Assembly: GCF_000384315.1 (NCBI RefSeq)
Contig: NZ_ARVW01000001.1
Span: forward strand, 3,410,157 to 3,474,156
From: Amycolatopsis nigrescens CSC17Ta-90
GTDB taxonomy: Bacteria > Actinomycetota > Actinomycetes > Mycobacteriales > Pseudonocardiaceae
DNA length: 64,000 nt
Direction: 5' to 3'
Made by a program: the position numbers and the translations under genes. Shown one piece after another: positions 28,445 to 40,120 of this stretch (its first letter is position 1; every line of letters begins with the position of its first letter). The notes under the pieces are model-generated. The model was not told where the DNA came from and did no database searches. It saw nothing but the letters and a program-made list of their open reading frames with translations.

Positions 28445-28561
28445 CCCCCCTTTGTGACCCACCCCACCCCAGCAACCAGCCAGTCAACCGACCCATCTTT
28501 CGCTGGTTCAGACCAGACGCCCCCACGCTCGCCAAGGTGCGGAGCCCGCACCGCGGGGGGT

Positions 28562-28582
28562 TTGGGGGGCTCGGCCCCCCAA
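28562..28582. terminator. GC-rich hairpin between dehydratase and tRNA-Leu
   Basis: Nine-bp arms TTGGGGGGC and GCCCCCCAA with a TCG loop. It lies between convergent units and could stop both the dehydratase transcript and read-through from the tRNA. Confidence 0.6.
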
Positions 28583-28602
28583 TACAATGAAGGCCAACGG
28601 GA

Positions 28603-28630
28603 AAGGCCCCCAGCGCCAGCTGGGGGCCTT
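28603..28630 (-). terminator. terminator of tRNA-Leu
   Basis: Twelve-bp perfect arms AAGGCCCCCAGC (28603-28614) and GCTGGGGGCCTT (28619-28630) with a GCCA loop, starting eight bases after the tRNA 3' end on the minus strand and followed there by TTTCCC. Confidence 0.75.
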
Positions 28631-28638
28631 GAACACGG

Positions 28639-28721
28639 TGGGCGAGGAGGGAGTTGAACCCTCACGTCCTTTCGGACACACGGACCTGAACCGTGCGCGT
28701 CTGCCATTCCGCCACTCGCCC
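28639..28721 (-). tRNA. tRNA-Leu (anticodon CAG)
   Basis: An 83-nt class II tRNA. The acceptor stem is GGGCGAG paired with CTCGCCC, with discriminator A at 28639. The anticodon arm CACGG-TTCAGGT-CCGTG gives anticodon CAG for the codon CUG. A long variable arm and the T-arm segment GGTTCAACTCC are present. CCA is not encoded. Confidence 0.95.
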
Positions 28722-28781
28722 GAGCAACTGCGACAGCTAGAGCAGCGTAGCAGGCCGCCCAGACGGGTTTTACCGGGGCCG

Positions 28782-28810
28782 GTGTCGAATGGTCCGCACC
28801 CAGATAGGAT
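28782..28810 (+). promoter_or_regulatory. possible promoter of the fhaA-pknB operon
   Basis: TAGGAT at 28805-28810 resembles a -10 hexamer; GTGTCG at 28782-28787 is a loose -35 at 17-bp spacing. It lies 39 bp before the chosen fhaA start. The assignment is by pattern only. Confidence 0.35.
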
Positions 28811-28849
28811 CGATAGCGGAAGCACACGCGTGAGGAGGAGTTGAACCCG

Positions 28850-29950
28850 GTGGGCCGCGTAAAGCGCTTTGATCGGCGTCTTGAGGACCTGGTGGGAAAC
28901 ACCTTTGCGCGGATGTTCGGTGGCAAGGTCGTCACGCAGGAAGTGGCGCAGGCGCTGGAGCGTGAGAGTGAGGACAACGTTCGTGAGCTGGCCGGTGGCA
29001 GGCTGCTCGCCCCGAATCACTACATCGTGTCGCTGGGGCAGGCGGACCATGACCAGATGGCCGGCGACGAGCGGCGGGTCACCAGAGTGCTCGCGGAGGC
29101 GGTGGCGCAACACCTCGCCGAGCACGGTTGGGACACCTATGGTGACGTCGTAGTTTCGCTCGAGCGCATCGAGGCGCTGCATACTGGACAGTTCAAGACC
29201 CGCTCGTCCGTCGATCCCGACGTCAAAGCGCATGACGCCGAGGGTTCAGGACGGTCAGCACGACCCAGCAACGCAGGAGACCCAGCAATGAGCCAGCCCC
29301 CCGGCTACGGCCAATACGACCAGGGTGACCCGTACGGCCAGCAGGGCCAGTACGGCTACGGACAGCAGGGACAACCCGGGTACGACCAGGGCGGCTATGG
29401 CGGCCAGCCGGGTTACGACCAGGGTTACGGCCAGCAGCCTGGGTACGACCAGGGCGGCTACGGCGGCCAGCCCGGCTACGACCAGGGCTACGGCCAGCAG
29501 CAGCCCGGCTACGACCAAGGCGGCTACGGCGGCCAACCGGGTTACGACCAGGGTGGCTACGGCCAGCCGCCCGCGGGTGGCGGCTACCCGCCGCAGGGCG
29601 CGCCGGACCCGTACGCGCAGCAGGGCTACGCCCCGCCGGCCGTGCAGGGCGGCAACCGGCAGCTCGCGGCCAGCCTGCAGCTCGACGACGGTTCGAACCG
29701 CACGTACTCGCTGAAGCAGGGCGGCAACGTGGTCGGCCGCGGCCAGGACGCCGACTTCCGGCTGCCGGACACCGGCGTCTCCCGCCGGCATCTGGAGATC
29801 ACCTGGGACGGGCAGAGCGCGACGCTGGCCGACATCGGCTCGACGAACGGCACCACGGTCAACGGCACCCCGGTGCAGACCTGGCAGCTGGCCGACGGGG
29901 ACGTGATCCGGGTGGGTCACTCGTCGCTGGTCTTCCGCACCCAGGGCTGA
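28850..29950 (+). CDS. fhaA: FHA-domain protein FhaA (DUF3662 plus FHA)
   Basis: A 366-residue signalling adaptor. The amino-terminal DUF3662 domain (about 1-115) starts [15 protein letters not shown]; a long Gly/Tyr/Gln-rich linker of [15 protein letters not shown] repeats follows (about 150-250); the carboxy-terminal FHA domain contains [17 protein letters not shown] and GSTNGT, which bind phosphothreonine. In mycobacteria FhaA binds the phosphorylated pseudokinase MviN to control peptidoglycan synthesis. GTG at 28850 is used because AGGAGG lies 11 bases upstream; TTG at 28841 is too close to that site. First gene of the cell-wall signalling operon. Confidence 0.93.
   Translation: MGRVKRFDRRLEDLVGNTFARMFGGKVVTQEVAQALERESEDNVRELAGGRLLAPNHYIVSLGQADHDQMAGDERRVTRVLAEAVAQHLAEHGWDTYGDVVVSLERIEALHTGQFKTRSSVDPDVKAHDAEGSGRSARPSNAGDPAMSQPPGYGQYDQGDPYGQQGQYGYGQQGQPGYDQGGYGGQPGYDQGYGQQPGYDQGGYGGQPGYDQGYGQQQPGYDQGGYGGQPGYDQGGYGQPPAGGGYPPQGAPDPYAQQGYAPPAVQGGNRQLAASLQLDDGSNRTYSLKQGGNVVGRGQDADFRLPDTGVSRRHLEITWDGQSATLADIGSTNGTTVNGTPVQTWQLADGDVIRVGHSSLVFRTQG
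29310..29575 (+). repeat. tandem repeat region encoding Gly-Tyr-Gln-rich linker
   Basis: Within fhaA, units of about 45-50 bp encoding variants of [13 protein letters not shown] recur about five times. The copies differ at synonymous and Gly/Gln positions. This is a flexible low-complexity linker between the DUF3662 and FHA domains. Confidence 0.75.
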
Positions 29951-30122
29951 CCCCACTGAGTCCACTGAGGCGGGGACGAGCGCGTCATCGAGGAGGCTGG
30001 GCCGGCCGAAGTACGGCCGCTGGGAAGCGTGGCTTGCCTGTGCCCCAGAATTACCCTGTGGGGGTCCCGCGGCGAACCGGCGTCGCGGGTGGGTGCGGAC
30101 AAGGCGGGAGCTGACACAACAG

Positions 30123-30590
30123 GTGCCAGAGCTGGTCGTTCAACTCACCAGAGTGGGGTTCCTTATCCTGCTCTGGCTCTTCGTGCTGGCCGCGTTGCGC
30201 GTGGTCCGCTCCGATCTGTACGCGGCCTCCGGCTTGCGGGTCGCGCTGCCCAGCCTGCGGCGCAACAAGGAGAACAAGAAGCCCCGCCCCGGCGGGAAGA
30301 CGCCGCATCAGCTGATCGTCACGCACGGCGCGCTGTCCGGGACCAGGATCGCGCTGGACGGCAGGCCGATCATGATCGGCAGGGCGGACGACTCCACGCT
30401 GGTGCTCGATGACGACTACGCGTCCACCAGGCACGCCCGCATTTCACTGCGGGGAGCAGATTGGTACGTGGAAGATCTGGGCTCGACGAACGGGACATAC
30501 CTGGATCGGGCTAAGGTCACTGCACCCCTCCGAGTCCCGCTCGGTGTCCCCATCCGAATCGGCAAGACGGTGATCGAGCTTCGCCCATGA
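30123..30590 (+). CDS. fhaB: FHA-domain membrane protein FhaB (FipA)
   Basis: A 155-residue protein with one amino-terminal transmembrane helix (VGFLILLWLFVLAALRVV) and a carboxy-terminal FHA domain (GRADDSTLVL, STRHARI, GSTNGTYLD). It reads phosphothreonine signals from PknA/PknB at the membrane and, in mycobacteria, links to FtsZ-FtsQ. GTG at 30123 gives the conserved amino terminus MPELVVQLTRVGF; the open frame extends to 30093 without a better site. It overlaps pstP by 4 bp. Confidence 0.93.
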   Translation: MPELVVQLTRVGFLILLWLFVLAALRVVRSDLYAASGLRVALPSLRRNKENKKPRPGGKTPHQLIVTHGALSGTRIALDGRPIMIGRADDSTLVLDDDYASTRHARISLRGADWYVEDLGSTNGTYLDRAKVTAPLRVPLGVPIRIGKTVIELRP

Positions 30591-31933
30591 CACTCGTCCT
30601 TCGCTATGCGGCCCGCAGCGACCGTGGCCTGGTGCGTTCGAACAACCAGGACTCGGTATACGCGGGCCCCCGCCTGCTCGCACTCGCCGACGGCATGGGT
30701 GGCCACGCCGCCGGTGAGGTCGCCAGCAAGGTGGTCATCGCATCCCTAGCCCCGCTCGACGACGACGAGCCAGGTGACGACCTGCTGTCGCAGCTCCGAG
30801 AGGCGGTGTCCAACGGCAACGGCGCGATCGCCGAGCTGGTGGCCAACGACCCGGACCTGGACGGCATGGGCACCACCCTGACCGCGGTGCTGTTCTCCGG
30901 CTCCCGGCTCGGCCTGGTGCACGTCGGTGACTCGCGCGCCTACCTCTACCGGGGCGGCCAGTTCGCCCAGATCACCCGCGACGACAGCTTCGTGAACGAG
31001 CTGCTGGAGCAGGGCCGGATCACCGAGGAGGAGGCGGCCACCCATCCCCAGCGTTCGCTGCTGCTCAAGGCGCTGACCGGGCACGAGGTGGAGCCGAGCC
31101 TGACCGTGCGCGAGGCCCGCGCCGGCGACCGGTACCTGATCTGCTCGGACGGCCTGTCCGGCATGGTCAGCAACGAGACGCTGGCCGAGGCGATCCAGAT
31201 CCGCGACCCGCAGGACTGCGCGGACCGGATGATCGAGCTGGCGCTCAAGGGCGGTGGCACGGACAACGTCACGGTGATCATCGCCGACGTGGTGGACGTG
31301 GACTTCGGTGACGACGCGCCGATCGTCGGCGGCGCCGCCGGCGACGGCAGCGACGAGCACCACCAGGGCGACTCGCCGGCCGCCCGCGCCCGCGCGCTGA
31401 CCGCGCCGCCGCCGCAGCAGCGGACCGAGCCGCAGGAGCCGCCGCCGGACCCAAAAGCCAAACGCCGTAAGCGGCTGCGCTGGCTGGTCGGCACCTTCCT
31501 GGTGCTGATCGTGCTGGCGGCGGCCGCGATCACCACTCGCTATTTCGTGCTCAGCCAGTACTACGTCGGCGAGGGCGAGAACTCCGAAGTGGTGATCTTC
31601 CGCGGCGTTCCGGGCAGCATTCTCGGTATCGAACTGCACCAGCAGGCCGAAGGTTCCTGCGTGCCCGGCGGCGCGCTGTGCGACAAGCTGCTGGTGCCGG
31701 CACTGCAGGAGGACGCCCGCACCGCGGTGCGCAACGGCGTCAAGAAGGAGAACCTCGGTGCGGCACGTGACTACATCAACCAGGTTCTGCGGTTGAAGAC
31801 GCTGAAGGACTGCAAGCAGCAGCCGGGCGTGGTCGATCCCGGCTCGCCGACCGAGTCGGTCCCGCCGGAGCAGCCAGCGGGGAGGGACTGCGCGACTCCG
31901 GCTCCGGCACCGCCGCCAGTGGGCGGCGGCTGA
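30587..31933 (+). CDS. pstP: PP2C-family Ser/Thr phosphatase PstP
   Basis: A 448-residue membrane phosphatase that removes phosphates placed by PknA and PknB. The catalytic PP2C domain (1-240) has the metal-binding segments LADGMGGHAAG, VGDSRAYLYR, CSDGLSGM and GGGTDNVTVI. A proline-rich linker, a transmembrane helix (WLVGTFLVLIVLAAAAIT, about residue 300) and an extracellular tail follow. The ATGA overlap with fhaB and the 1-bp overlap with rodA indicate translational coupling. Confidence 0.95.
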   Translation: MTLVLRYAARSDRGLVRSNNQDSVYAGPRLLALADGMGGHAAGEVASKVVIASLAPLDDDEPGDDLLSQLREAVSNGNGAIAELVANDPDLDGMGTTLTAVLFSGSRLGLVHVGDSRAYLYRGGQFAQITRDDSFVNELLEQGRITEEEAATHPQRSLLLKALTGHEVEPSLTVREARAGDRYLICSDGLSGMVSNETLAEAIQIRDPQDCADRMIELALKGGGTDNVTVIIADVVDVDFGDDAPIVGGAAGDGSDEHHQGDSPAARARALTAPPPQQRTEPQEPPPDPKAKRRKRLRWLVGTFLVLIVLAAAAITTRYFVLSQYYVGEGENSEVVIFRGVPGSILGIELHQQAEGSCVPGGALCDKLLVPALQEDARTAVRNGVKKENLGAARDYINQVLRLKTLKDCKQQPGVVDPGSPTESVPPEQPAGRDCATPAPAPPPVGGG

Positions 31934-33408
31934 TGAGCCAGCCCCAGTCCGACCCGTTGGCCGGCCAGTACCAGACCAACCCTCCTCGCGAGGTGCCCAC
32001 CAGGCGCGGCACCGAACTGGTCCTGCTGGCCTTCGCGACCGTCATCGTCACCATCGCGTTCGTACTGGTCGAGGCGAACCAGGAGCAGGAGCTCACCTCC
32101 GCGGTGATCTGGTACGGGCTGGCTTATCTGGCCATGTTCGCCGTCGCGCATCTCGCGGTGCGGCGCTGGGCGCCCTACGCGGACCCGCTGATCCTGCCCG
32201 CGGTGGCGCTGCTGAACGGCATCGGCCTGGTGATGATCTACCGGATCGACCTGGCACTGACCGAGAAGGCCGCCCAGAACGGCGACGAGTACTCGGGGGT
32301 CGCACCGACGCAGGTCGTCTACACCGCGCTGGCGCTGGTGCTGTTCCTCGGCGTGCTGATCGTGATCTCCGACCACCGCACCCTGACCCGGTACGGCTAC
32401 ACCTGCGGGCTGATCGGGATCATCGTGCTGGCCCTGCCCGCGGTGCTGCCGTCTTCGCTGTCGGAGGTCAACGGCGCGAAGGTGTGGATCAGGATCCCCG
32501 GAGTCGCCCAGATCCAGCCGGGTGAGTTCGCGAAGATCCTGCTCACCATTTTCTTCGCCTCGTTCCTGGTGTCCAAGCGGGACATCTTCATGAGCGCGGG
32601 GAAGAAGGTGGCCGGGATCGAGCTGCCACGCGCCCGCGACCTCGGCCCGCTGTTCATCGCGGCCGGTACCTGCCTGGCGATCCTGGTGTTCGAAAAGGAC
32701 CTCGGCACGTCGCTGCTGTTCTTCGGTGTCGTGCTGATGCTGCTGTACGTGGCCACCGAGCGGGCGATCTGGGTGGTGCTCGGGCTCGGCCTGTTCATCG
32801 GCGGCTGCGTGATCGCCTACAACCTGTTCACCCACGTGCAGACCCGGGTGCAGAACTGGCTGGACCCGTTCGCCGACTTCTACGGCGACGGCTACCAGAT
32901 CGTGCAGGCGCTGTTCGGCCTCGGCACCGGCGGGATGGGCGGCACCGGCCTCGGCGCGGGCAGGCCCGATCTGGTGAGCGCCTCGAACACCGACTTCATC
33001 TCCGCGGCGATCGGCGAGGAGCTCGGTTTCGTCGGCCTCGGCGCGGTGCTGATGGTCTACCTGGTGCTGGCAATGCGCGGGATGCGCAGCGCGCTGGCGG
33101 TCCGCGACACCTTCGGCAAACTGCTCGGTGGCGGCCTGTCCTTCACCATGATGCTGCAGGTGTTCGTGATCGTCGGCGGGGTCACCAAGCTGATCCCGAT
33201 GACCGGTATCACCACGCCTTTCCTGTCCTACGGCGGCTCTTCGCTGCTGGCCAACTACATCCTGGTCGCGCTGCTGCTGCGGATCTCCGACGCGGCCCGC
33301 CGCCCGGCTCAGCCGTCGAAGCCGAAGCCGCAGCAGCAGGCGCCGCTGGCCGAGGCGCATACCGTGATGGTGCAGCGTCCGCCCACCGTGACCGGGGAAG
33401 GAAGCTGA
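31933..33408 (+). CDS. rodA: SEDS-family peptidoglycan glycosyltransferase RodA
   Basis: A 491-residue polytopic SEDS protein with about ten or more helices. GIAKGTG-type family landmarks are seen as FGLGTGGMGGTGLGAGRPDLV and the carboxy-terminal TGITTPFLSYGGSS. It polymerises lipid II during elongation, working with the class B PBP encoded next. The start ATG overlaps the pstP stop by one base. Confidence 0.95.
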   Translation: MSQPQSDPLAGQYQTNPPREVPTRRGTELVLLAFATVIVTIAFVLVEANQEQELTSAVIWYGLAYLAMFAVAHLAVRRWAPYADPLILPAVALLNGIGLVMIYRIDLALTEKAAQNGDEYSGVAPTQVVYTALALVLFLGVLIVISDHRTLTRYGYTCGLIGIIVLALPAVLPSSLSEVNGAKVWIRIPGVAQIQPGEFAKILLTIFFASFLVSKRDIFMSAGKKVAGIELPRARDLGPLFIAAGTCLAILVFEKDLGTSLLFFGVVLMLLYVATERAIWVVLGLGLFIGGCVIAYNLFTHVQTRVQNWLDPFADFYGDGYQIVQALFGLGTGGMGGTGLGAGRPDLVSASNTDFISAAIGEELGFVGLGAVLMVYLVLAMRGMRSALAVRDTFGKLLGGGLSFTMMLQVFVIVGGVTKLIPMTGITTPFLSYGGSSLLANYILVALLLRISDAARRPAQPSKPKPQQQAPLAEAHTVMVQRPPTVTGEGS

Positions 33409-34877
33409 TGAACACGCCCCTGCGCAAGGTCGGCGTCACCATGATGGTGATGGTGCTGCTGCTGCTCGCGAACGCCACCTACATCCAGGTGGTCAAGGCG
33501 GACGACTACCGCACCGACAGCCGCAATGTGCGCATCCTCTACGACGAGTACTCCCGGCAGCGCGGCAGCCTGATCGCGCAGACCGACGGCACCGTGCTGG
33601 CCAGCGTCGAACCGTCGGACGACAAGTACAAGTTCACCCGCACCTACGCCAACGGCCCGCTGTACGCCCCGGTCACCGGCTTCTACTCGGTCCGCTACGG
33701 CGCCCGCGGCATGGAGCGCACCGAGGACGAGGTGCTCAACGGCTCGGACCCGCGGCTGTTCGTGCGCCGGCTCTCGGACATGATCACCGGCCGCGACCCG
33801 CGTGGCGGCAACGTGCAGCTCACCATCAACCCGGCGGTGCAGCAGGCCGCCTACGACCTGATGACCAAGAAGGGCTACACCGGTTCGGTGGTGGCCATGG
33901 AGCCCAAGACCGGCCGGATCCTGGCCATGGTCTCCACCCCCTCCTACGACCCGAACAAGCTCGCCTCGCACAGCAGCACCGAGCAGCAGCAGGCGTGGGA
34001 GAGCTACAACGACGACAAGGCCAAGCCGATGCTGAACCGGGCGGTGCAGGAGATCTACCCGCCGGGCTCCACGTTCAAGCTGGTCACCGCGGCGGCCGCG
34101 CTGGAGAACGGGGCCACCCCGGACACCGCGGTCAGCAACGCGCCGAACGTGAAGCTGCCGGGCACCAACACCACCCTGGAGAACTACGGCGGCGCGGCCT
34201 GCGCGGGCACCACCTTCCGGGACGCGCTGGCGCACTCCTGCAACGTGCCGTTCGCCGAGTTCGCCGGCCAGCTCGGCAAGGAGAAGCTGACCAAGACCGC
34301 GGCCAACTTCGGCATCGGCCAGTCCGACCTCGCGGTGCCACTGCCGGTGGCCCAGTCCGGCCTCGGCCAGCTGGAGTCGCAGGCCGCGCTGTACCAGAGC
34401 GGCATCGGCCAGCGCGACGTCCTGCTGACCCCGCTGCAGGACTGCCTGCTGGCCGCGACCGTGGCCAACGGCGGCATGGCGATGAAGCCGCAGCTGGTGA
34501 ACTCGCTGCTCGCGCCGGACCTGCAGACCATGGAGACGGTCGACTCGGAAGAGCTCACCGGGAAGGCGGCGCTCTCCTCGAGCAACGCGGCCATCCTGCG
34601 CGACATGATGCTGGCCTCCGAGGACAACACCAAGGGCGCCGGCAAGAAGCCGGACGTCAAGATCGCCTCCAAGACCGGGACCGCGGAGCACGGCAAGGAC
34701 CCCAAGAACACCGCGCCGCACGCCTGGTACACCGGGTTCGCCCCGGCCGATGACCCGAAGATCGCGGTTTCGGTGATCGTCGAGTCCGGTGGTAACCGCG
34801 GCCTGGAGGCCACCGGCGGCACGGTGGCCGCGGAGATCGGCCGCGCCGCGATCAACGCGGGTCTCGGGGGTGGGTAG
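33408..34877 (+). CDS. pbpA: class B penicillin-binding protein PbpA
   Basis: A 489-residue transpeptidase with an amino-terminal membrane anchor (VTMMVMVLLLLANATYIQV). The three penicillin-binding motifs are present: STFK with catalytic Ser, SCN, and KTGT in ASKTGTAEHG. It cross-links peptidoglycan with RodA. ATG at 33408 overlaps the rodA stop by one base. Confidence 0.95.
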   Translation: MNTPLRKVGVTMMVMVLLLLANATYIQVVKADDYRTDSRNVRILYDEYSRQRGSLIAQTDGTVLASVEPSDDKYKFTRTYANGPLYAPVTGFYSVRYGARGMERTEDEVLNGSDPRLFVRRLSDMITGRDPRGGNVQLTINPAVQQAAYDLMTKKGYTGSVVAMEPKTGRILAMVSTPSYDPNKLASHSSTEQQQAWESYNDDKAKPMLNRAVQEIYPPGSTFKLVTAAAALENGATPDTAVSNAPNVKLPGTNTTLENYGGAACAGTTFRDALAHSCNVPFAEFAGQLGKEKLTKTAANFGIGQSDLAVPLPVAQSGLGQLESQAALYQSGIGQRDVLLTPLQDCLLAATVANGGMAMKPQLVNSLLAPDLQTMETVDSEELTGKAALSSSNAAILRDMMLASEDNTKGAGKKPDVKIASKTGTAEHGKDPKNTAPHAWYTGFAPADDPKIAVSVIVESGGNRGLEATGGTVAAEIGRAAINAGLGGG

Positions 34878-34880
34878 CGG

Positions 34881-36208
34881 ATGCTGTCCACGGGCCAGTT
34901 GCTCGCCGACAGGTACCGGCTGGCAGGCCGGATAGCGGTCGGCGGCATGGGTGAGGTCTGGCAGGCCAACGACACCCGGCTGGACCGCACGGTGGCGGTG
35001 AAGGTGCTCAAGGCCGAGCTGTCCGGGGACGCCGAGTTCCTGCACCGGTTCCGCACCGAGGCCCGCACCACCGCTTCGCTGAACCACCCGAACGTCGCCG
35101 GGGTGCACGACTACGGCGAGACGATCGCCGGCGAGCACTCGATCGCGTACCTGGTGATGGAGCTGGTCGAGGGCGAGCCGCTGGCCGGCATCCTGGCCCG
35201 CGAGGGCAGGCTCAACGCGGACCGCACGCTGGACATCCTGGAGCAGGCCGGGCACGCGCTGCAGGCCGCGCACGAGCGCGGGCTGGTGCACCGCGACGTG
35301 AAGCCGGGCAACATCCTGATCAGCTCGGGCGGGCAGGTGAAGCTCACCGACTTCGGCATCGCGAAGGCCGCCGACGCGGCGCCGGTGACCAGATCCGGCA
35401 TGGTGATGGGCACCGCGCACTACATCGCACCGGAGCAAGCGCTCGGCGCCGACGCGGAACCGGCCAGCGACGTCTACTCGCTGGCCGTTTGCGGATACGA
35501 GTGCCTCACCGGCTACCGCCCGTTCCTGTCCGAGAACGCGGTGACCGTGGCCATGATGCACATCAGGGACATGCCGCCGCCGCTGCCGCCGGACGTACCG
35601 CCCGGTGCCCGCGCGGTGATCGAGGCGACCCTGATCAAGGACCCGCGGCAGCGCTACAACAGCGGTGGCGAGTTCGCGAACGCGGTGGCCGCCGTCCGGG
35701 CCGGGCATCCGCTGCCCACCCCGGTCGGCCTGCTCAACACGGCGTACGCTGCCGGACCGAACCAGGCGATGGCAATGCCGCCATCCGGCCCGCTGACCCC
35801 GGCCCCCGCCGCCACCGGGCCGGGTCCGGCGTCACATCCGGCGATGCACCCGGTCGCACCCCCGGGGCTGGCCCATCCGCCGGTCCAGCGGCACAAACGC
35901 GGCCATCCGGCACTGTGGGTGGTGCTCGTGGTGGTGGTCGCGGTGCTGGTGACCGCCGCGGTGCTGCTGATCCCCCGGTTGCTCCGCGACGAGGACGGCG
36001 GGCGGCCGACGGTCGGGCCGGGTGAGGCCCCGCCGGGGACCAGCCAGCCCGCCAGGGGAATCCCGGAACCGACGGCACCGAACCGAAGCACCGGGCCCTC
36101 GGTCGGCGATGAACAGGGCGAGGTCAGCCCCGACCGGCCGACGACGGAGATCAACGGACTGCAAGGCATGATGAGCACACCCTGGACGGAACGGAACGGC
36201 AACCACCG

Positions 36209-36212
<4 letters not shown>
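34881..36212 (+). CDS. pknA: Ser/Thr protein kinase PknA
   Basis: A 443-residue Hanks kinase. The amino-terminal domain has the glycine loop AVGGMGEVW, Lys in [24 protein letters not shown] and the activation threonine region. A proline-rich linker is followed by one membrane helix ([19 protein letters not shown]) and a short outer tail. In actinobacteria PknA acts with PknB on growth and division targets. It starts 3 bp after pbpA and overlaps pknB by 4 bp. Confidence 0.95.
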
Positions 36213-38197
<1,985 letters not shown>

Positions 38198-38211
38198 GCC
38201 ACCACTTCGCC

Positions 38212-38253
38212 GAAGGAGGCCCCGCACCACACACAAGGTGCGGGGCCTCCTTC
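38212..38253. terminator. terminator of the fhaA-pknB operon
   Basis: Perfect 17-bp arms at 38212-38228 and 38237-38253 with an 8-base loop, 15 bp after the pknB stop, followed by a short pyrimidine tract. It also marks the 3' limit of the gene remnant on the minus strand. Confidence 0.85.
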
Positions 38254-38590
38254 GTCCGCGCCGGTGCGATGGCTCACCTGAAAACGTGCCCCCTTCGGCA
38301 ACGCGAACCGGGCGCCTCGCACAGTGGCCACATCGTTGTTGTCGAGCACCTCAGTGCGCGCCTCCATGCACAAGTCCGCTACTCCCAAGGCATGCAGTTC
38401 GAACACCAGCCGCTCAAGACAAGCCGAGCGCGCCCGCTCCTGCCGTCGGACCGGCACCGGCGAGCCGACGGTCACCAGATGCAGTCCCGGTAACGCGGCC
38501 ACCCGCTCCTGCATCGCCGCACGAACCTCGGCCCACGTCGATGGCTCGAGTGCAACGGCGGCAAGCACATAGAAGCCACCAGACGTTTCC
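38254..38590 (-). pseudogene. probable remnant of a DUF3800-like gene
   Basis: On the minus strand about 110 codons look protein-coding: a fragment starting near SGGFYVLAAVALEP and ending near QVSHRTGADE. I compare it, from memory, with a widespread actinobacterial family in which an amino-terminal acidic motif precedes a similar GFYVLAAV strand and the protein continues for about 60 more residues after this point. Both ends are missing: upstream the frame merges into a 44-bp dyad repeat, and downstream it runs into the pknB terminator. There is no start signal or proper stop. Confidence in the family is modest; confidence that this is not an intact gene is higher. Confidence 0.45.
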
Positions 38591-38602
38591 GCAGGTCGAC
38601 GG

Positions 38603-38646
38603 TCGTGAGTGAAAAGTGTTGCCGGGACAACGTTTTTCACTCACGA
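38603..38646. repeat. 44-bp dyad repeat, copy 3
   Basis: Left arm 38603-38621, spacer CCGGGA 38622-38627, right arm 38628-38646, with two arm mismatches. It lies between the ABC permease stop and the gene remnant. Same element as 8016-8059 and 12585-12628. Confidence 0.85.
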
Positions 38647-38648
38647 CG

Positions 38649-39290
38649 TCAGGTGCGGCGGACGCGGGTGTGCACGGCGGCGAAGCTGGCGGCGAGGGCC
38701 AGGAACGAGGCCAGCAGGCCGAGCAGCACGGGCACCACCGTCGAGCCGGGTTCGGTGAGGGACCGCAGCATCGGGTTCACCAGCGGTACCCAGCGGACCA
38801 GCACCACCACGGCGAGCGCGGCCAGTGCCGCCAGCACCGTCCAGCCGAGCCGCCGGATCAGCAGCCGCGAACACGGCAGCCCGATCGCGATACCGGTACC
38901 GGCGCAGGCCAGGTGCGCCAGCGCGCCGACGGTGAGGGTGCCGGGGGTACCGCCGCCGTGGGTGAGCACCGACCACAGCCCGGTCAGCGCGGTGAGCACC
39001 AGGCAGCAGCCGAACACGGTCAGCACGGTCCCGCCGAGCAGCTTCGGCCACCGGCGGGCATGGCTCAGCGTGATCAGCCGCTGCACCGGGTCCTCGGCGT
39101 CCACCAGCGCGATGGTCAGCCAGCAGGCGAACACGGTGAGCGCGCCGGCGCTGACCGCGAACTCCGGTTCGGCCGGGGCGTCGCGCTCGTTGAACAGCAG
39201 CGCGAGCACCAGCAGATAGGCCAGCGACGGGGGCAGGAAACGCTGGGAGTGGCCGAGCAGCGCGAGCTGGTACCGGAGGATCGCGATCAT
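38649..39290 (-). CDS. probable ABC transporter membrane protein
   Basis: A 213-residue protein with about six hydrophobic segments and no enzyme motif. Its ATG at 39290 overlaps the stop of the ABC ATPase gene by 4 bp, so it is most likely that ATPase's membrane partner, although I do not recognise the family. The transported substrate is unknown. The stop lies two bases from dyad-repeat copy 3. Confidence 0.7.
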   Translation of the reverse strand: MIAILRYQLALLGHSQRFLPPSLAYLLVLALLFNERDAPAEPEFAVSAGALTVFACWLTIALVDAEDPVQRLITLSHARRWPKLLGGTVLTVFGCCLVLTALTGLWSVLTHGGGTPGTLTVGALAHLACAGTGIAIGLPCSRLLIRRLGWTVLAALAALAVVVLVRWVPLVNPMLRSLTEPGSTVVPVLLGLLASFLALAASFAAVHTRVRRT

Positions 39291-40120
39291 TTCGCCACCG
39301 GGGTGCGCACCGAAAGCACGGACCAGCCGCGGCGCAACGCCAGCAGCAGCACCGCGTCGCAGCGCTCGGCCGGCACGGTCAGCTCGCACCGGTCGTCGCC
39401 GTCGGCCACCACGACCAGTCCCGGCTCGGTGCGCCAGTCGCCGGAACCGGGGCCGCGCAACAATATCCGCGCTCGCTCCCCGGAGCCCCCGGAATCCCTA
39501 TGCTCGTCGGCCGGGCCGAGCACTCCGCCGGAAAGCCGGAGCACCCGGGTCGCGTGCGCACGCGCGACCTCCGCACGGTGGTCGGTGAACACCACGCTCA
39601 GGTCCCGTTCCCTTGCCTCGGCCAGAATTTCGCCGAGTACCCCGTGCGTGTCCTTGTCCAGCCCGGACCACGGCTCGTCCAGCACCAGCAGTTCCGGCTC
39701 GGCCAGCAGCGCCTGCGCCAGCCCGACCTTCTGCGCATTTCCCTTGGACAGCTGTCGCAGCGGCGCGCCGGGCCCACCGGCCAGTGCCAGCCGCGTCAGC
39801 AGCCCGGCCGCCCGACCGTCTATTTCGGACAGCCCGCTGATCCGGCCGAGATGGCGAAGGTACGCCATCGCGCTCATCCTGGTCGCGGCCGGAAACCGGT
39901 CCGGCAGGTAGCCGACCCTCGGCCGTCCGTCGATGATGCCGGCGGACGGCTCGGACACCCCGGCCAGTATCCGCAGCAGGGTGGACTTGCCGGAGCCGTT
40001 CGTACCGATCACCCCGAGCACCTCGCCGCGGCGCAGCTCCAGGTCGATCCCGGAGAGCACCGGCTCGCCACCGGGGTAGCGCTTGCCGACCGAACGCAGG
40101 GCCAGCAAGGCCTTGCTCAC
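39287..40120 (-). CDS. ABC transporter ATP-binding protein
   Basis: A 277-residue ATPase with Walker A GTNGSGKST, a signature variant LSKGNAQKVGLAQAL, Walker B LLVLDEPWSGLD and the H-loop in FTDHRAE. It is of the ABC-2 exporter type. An extra carboxy-terminal part of about 70 residues follows the core. The GTG at 40120 overlaps the pabA stop by 4 bp. It is coupled to the membrane protein downstream. Confidence 0.88.
   Translation of the reverse strand: MSKALLALRSVGKRYPGGEPVLSGIDLELRRGEVLGVIGTNGSGKSTLLRILAGVSEPSAGIIDGRPRVGYLPDRFPAATRMSAMAYLRHLGRISGLSEIDGRAAGLLTRLALAGGPGAPLRQLSKGNAQKVGLAQALLAEPELLVLDEPWSGLDKDTHGVLGEILAEARERDLSVVFTDHRAEVARAHATRVLRLSGGVLGPADEHRDSGGSGERARILLRGPGSGDWRTEPGLVVVADGDDRCELTVPAERCDAVLLLALRRGWSVLSVRTPVAK

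Noticed and set aside
28508..29233. Minus-strand open frame across tRNA-Leu and the fhaA start
   Set aside because: It translates a tRNA and terminator hairpins and overlaps the clearly conserved fhaA gene.
29310..29575. Possible CRISPR or minisatellite array
   Set aside because: The repeats are in frame in fhaA, diverge from each other, have no regular spacers, and encode the expected Gly/Tyr/Gln linker.
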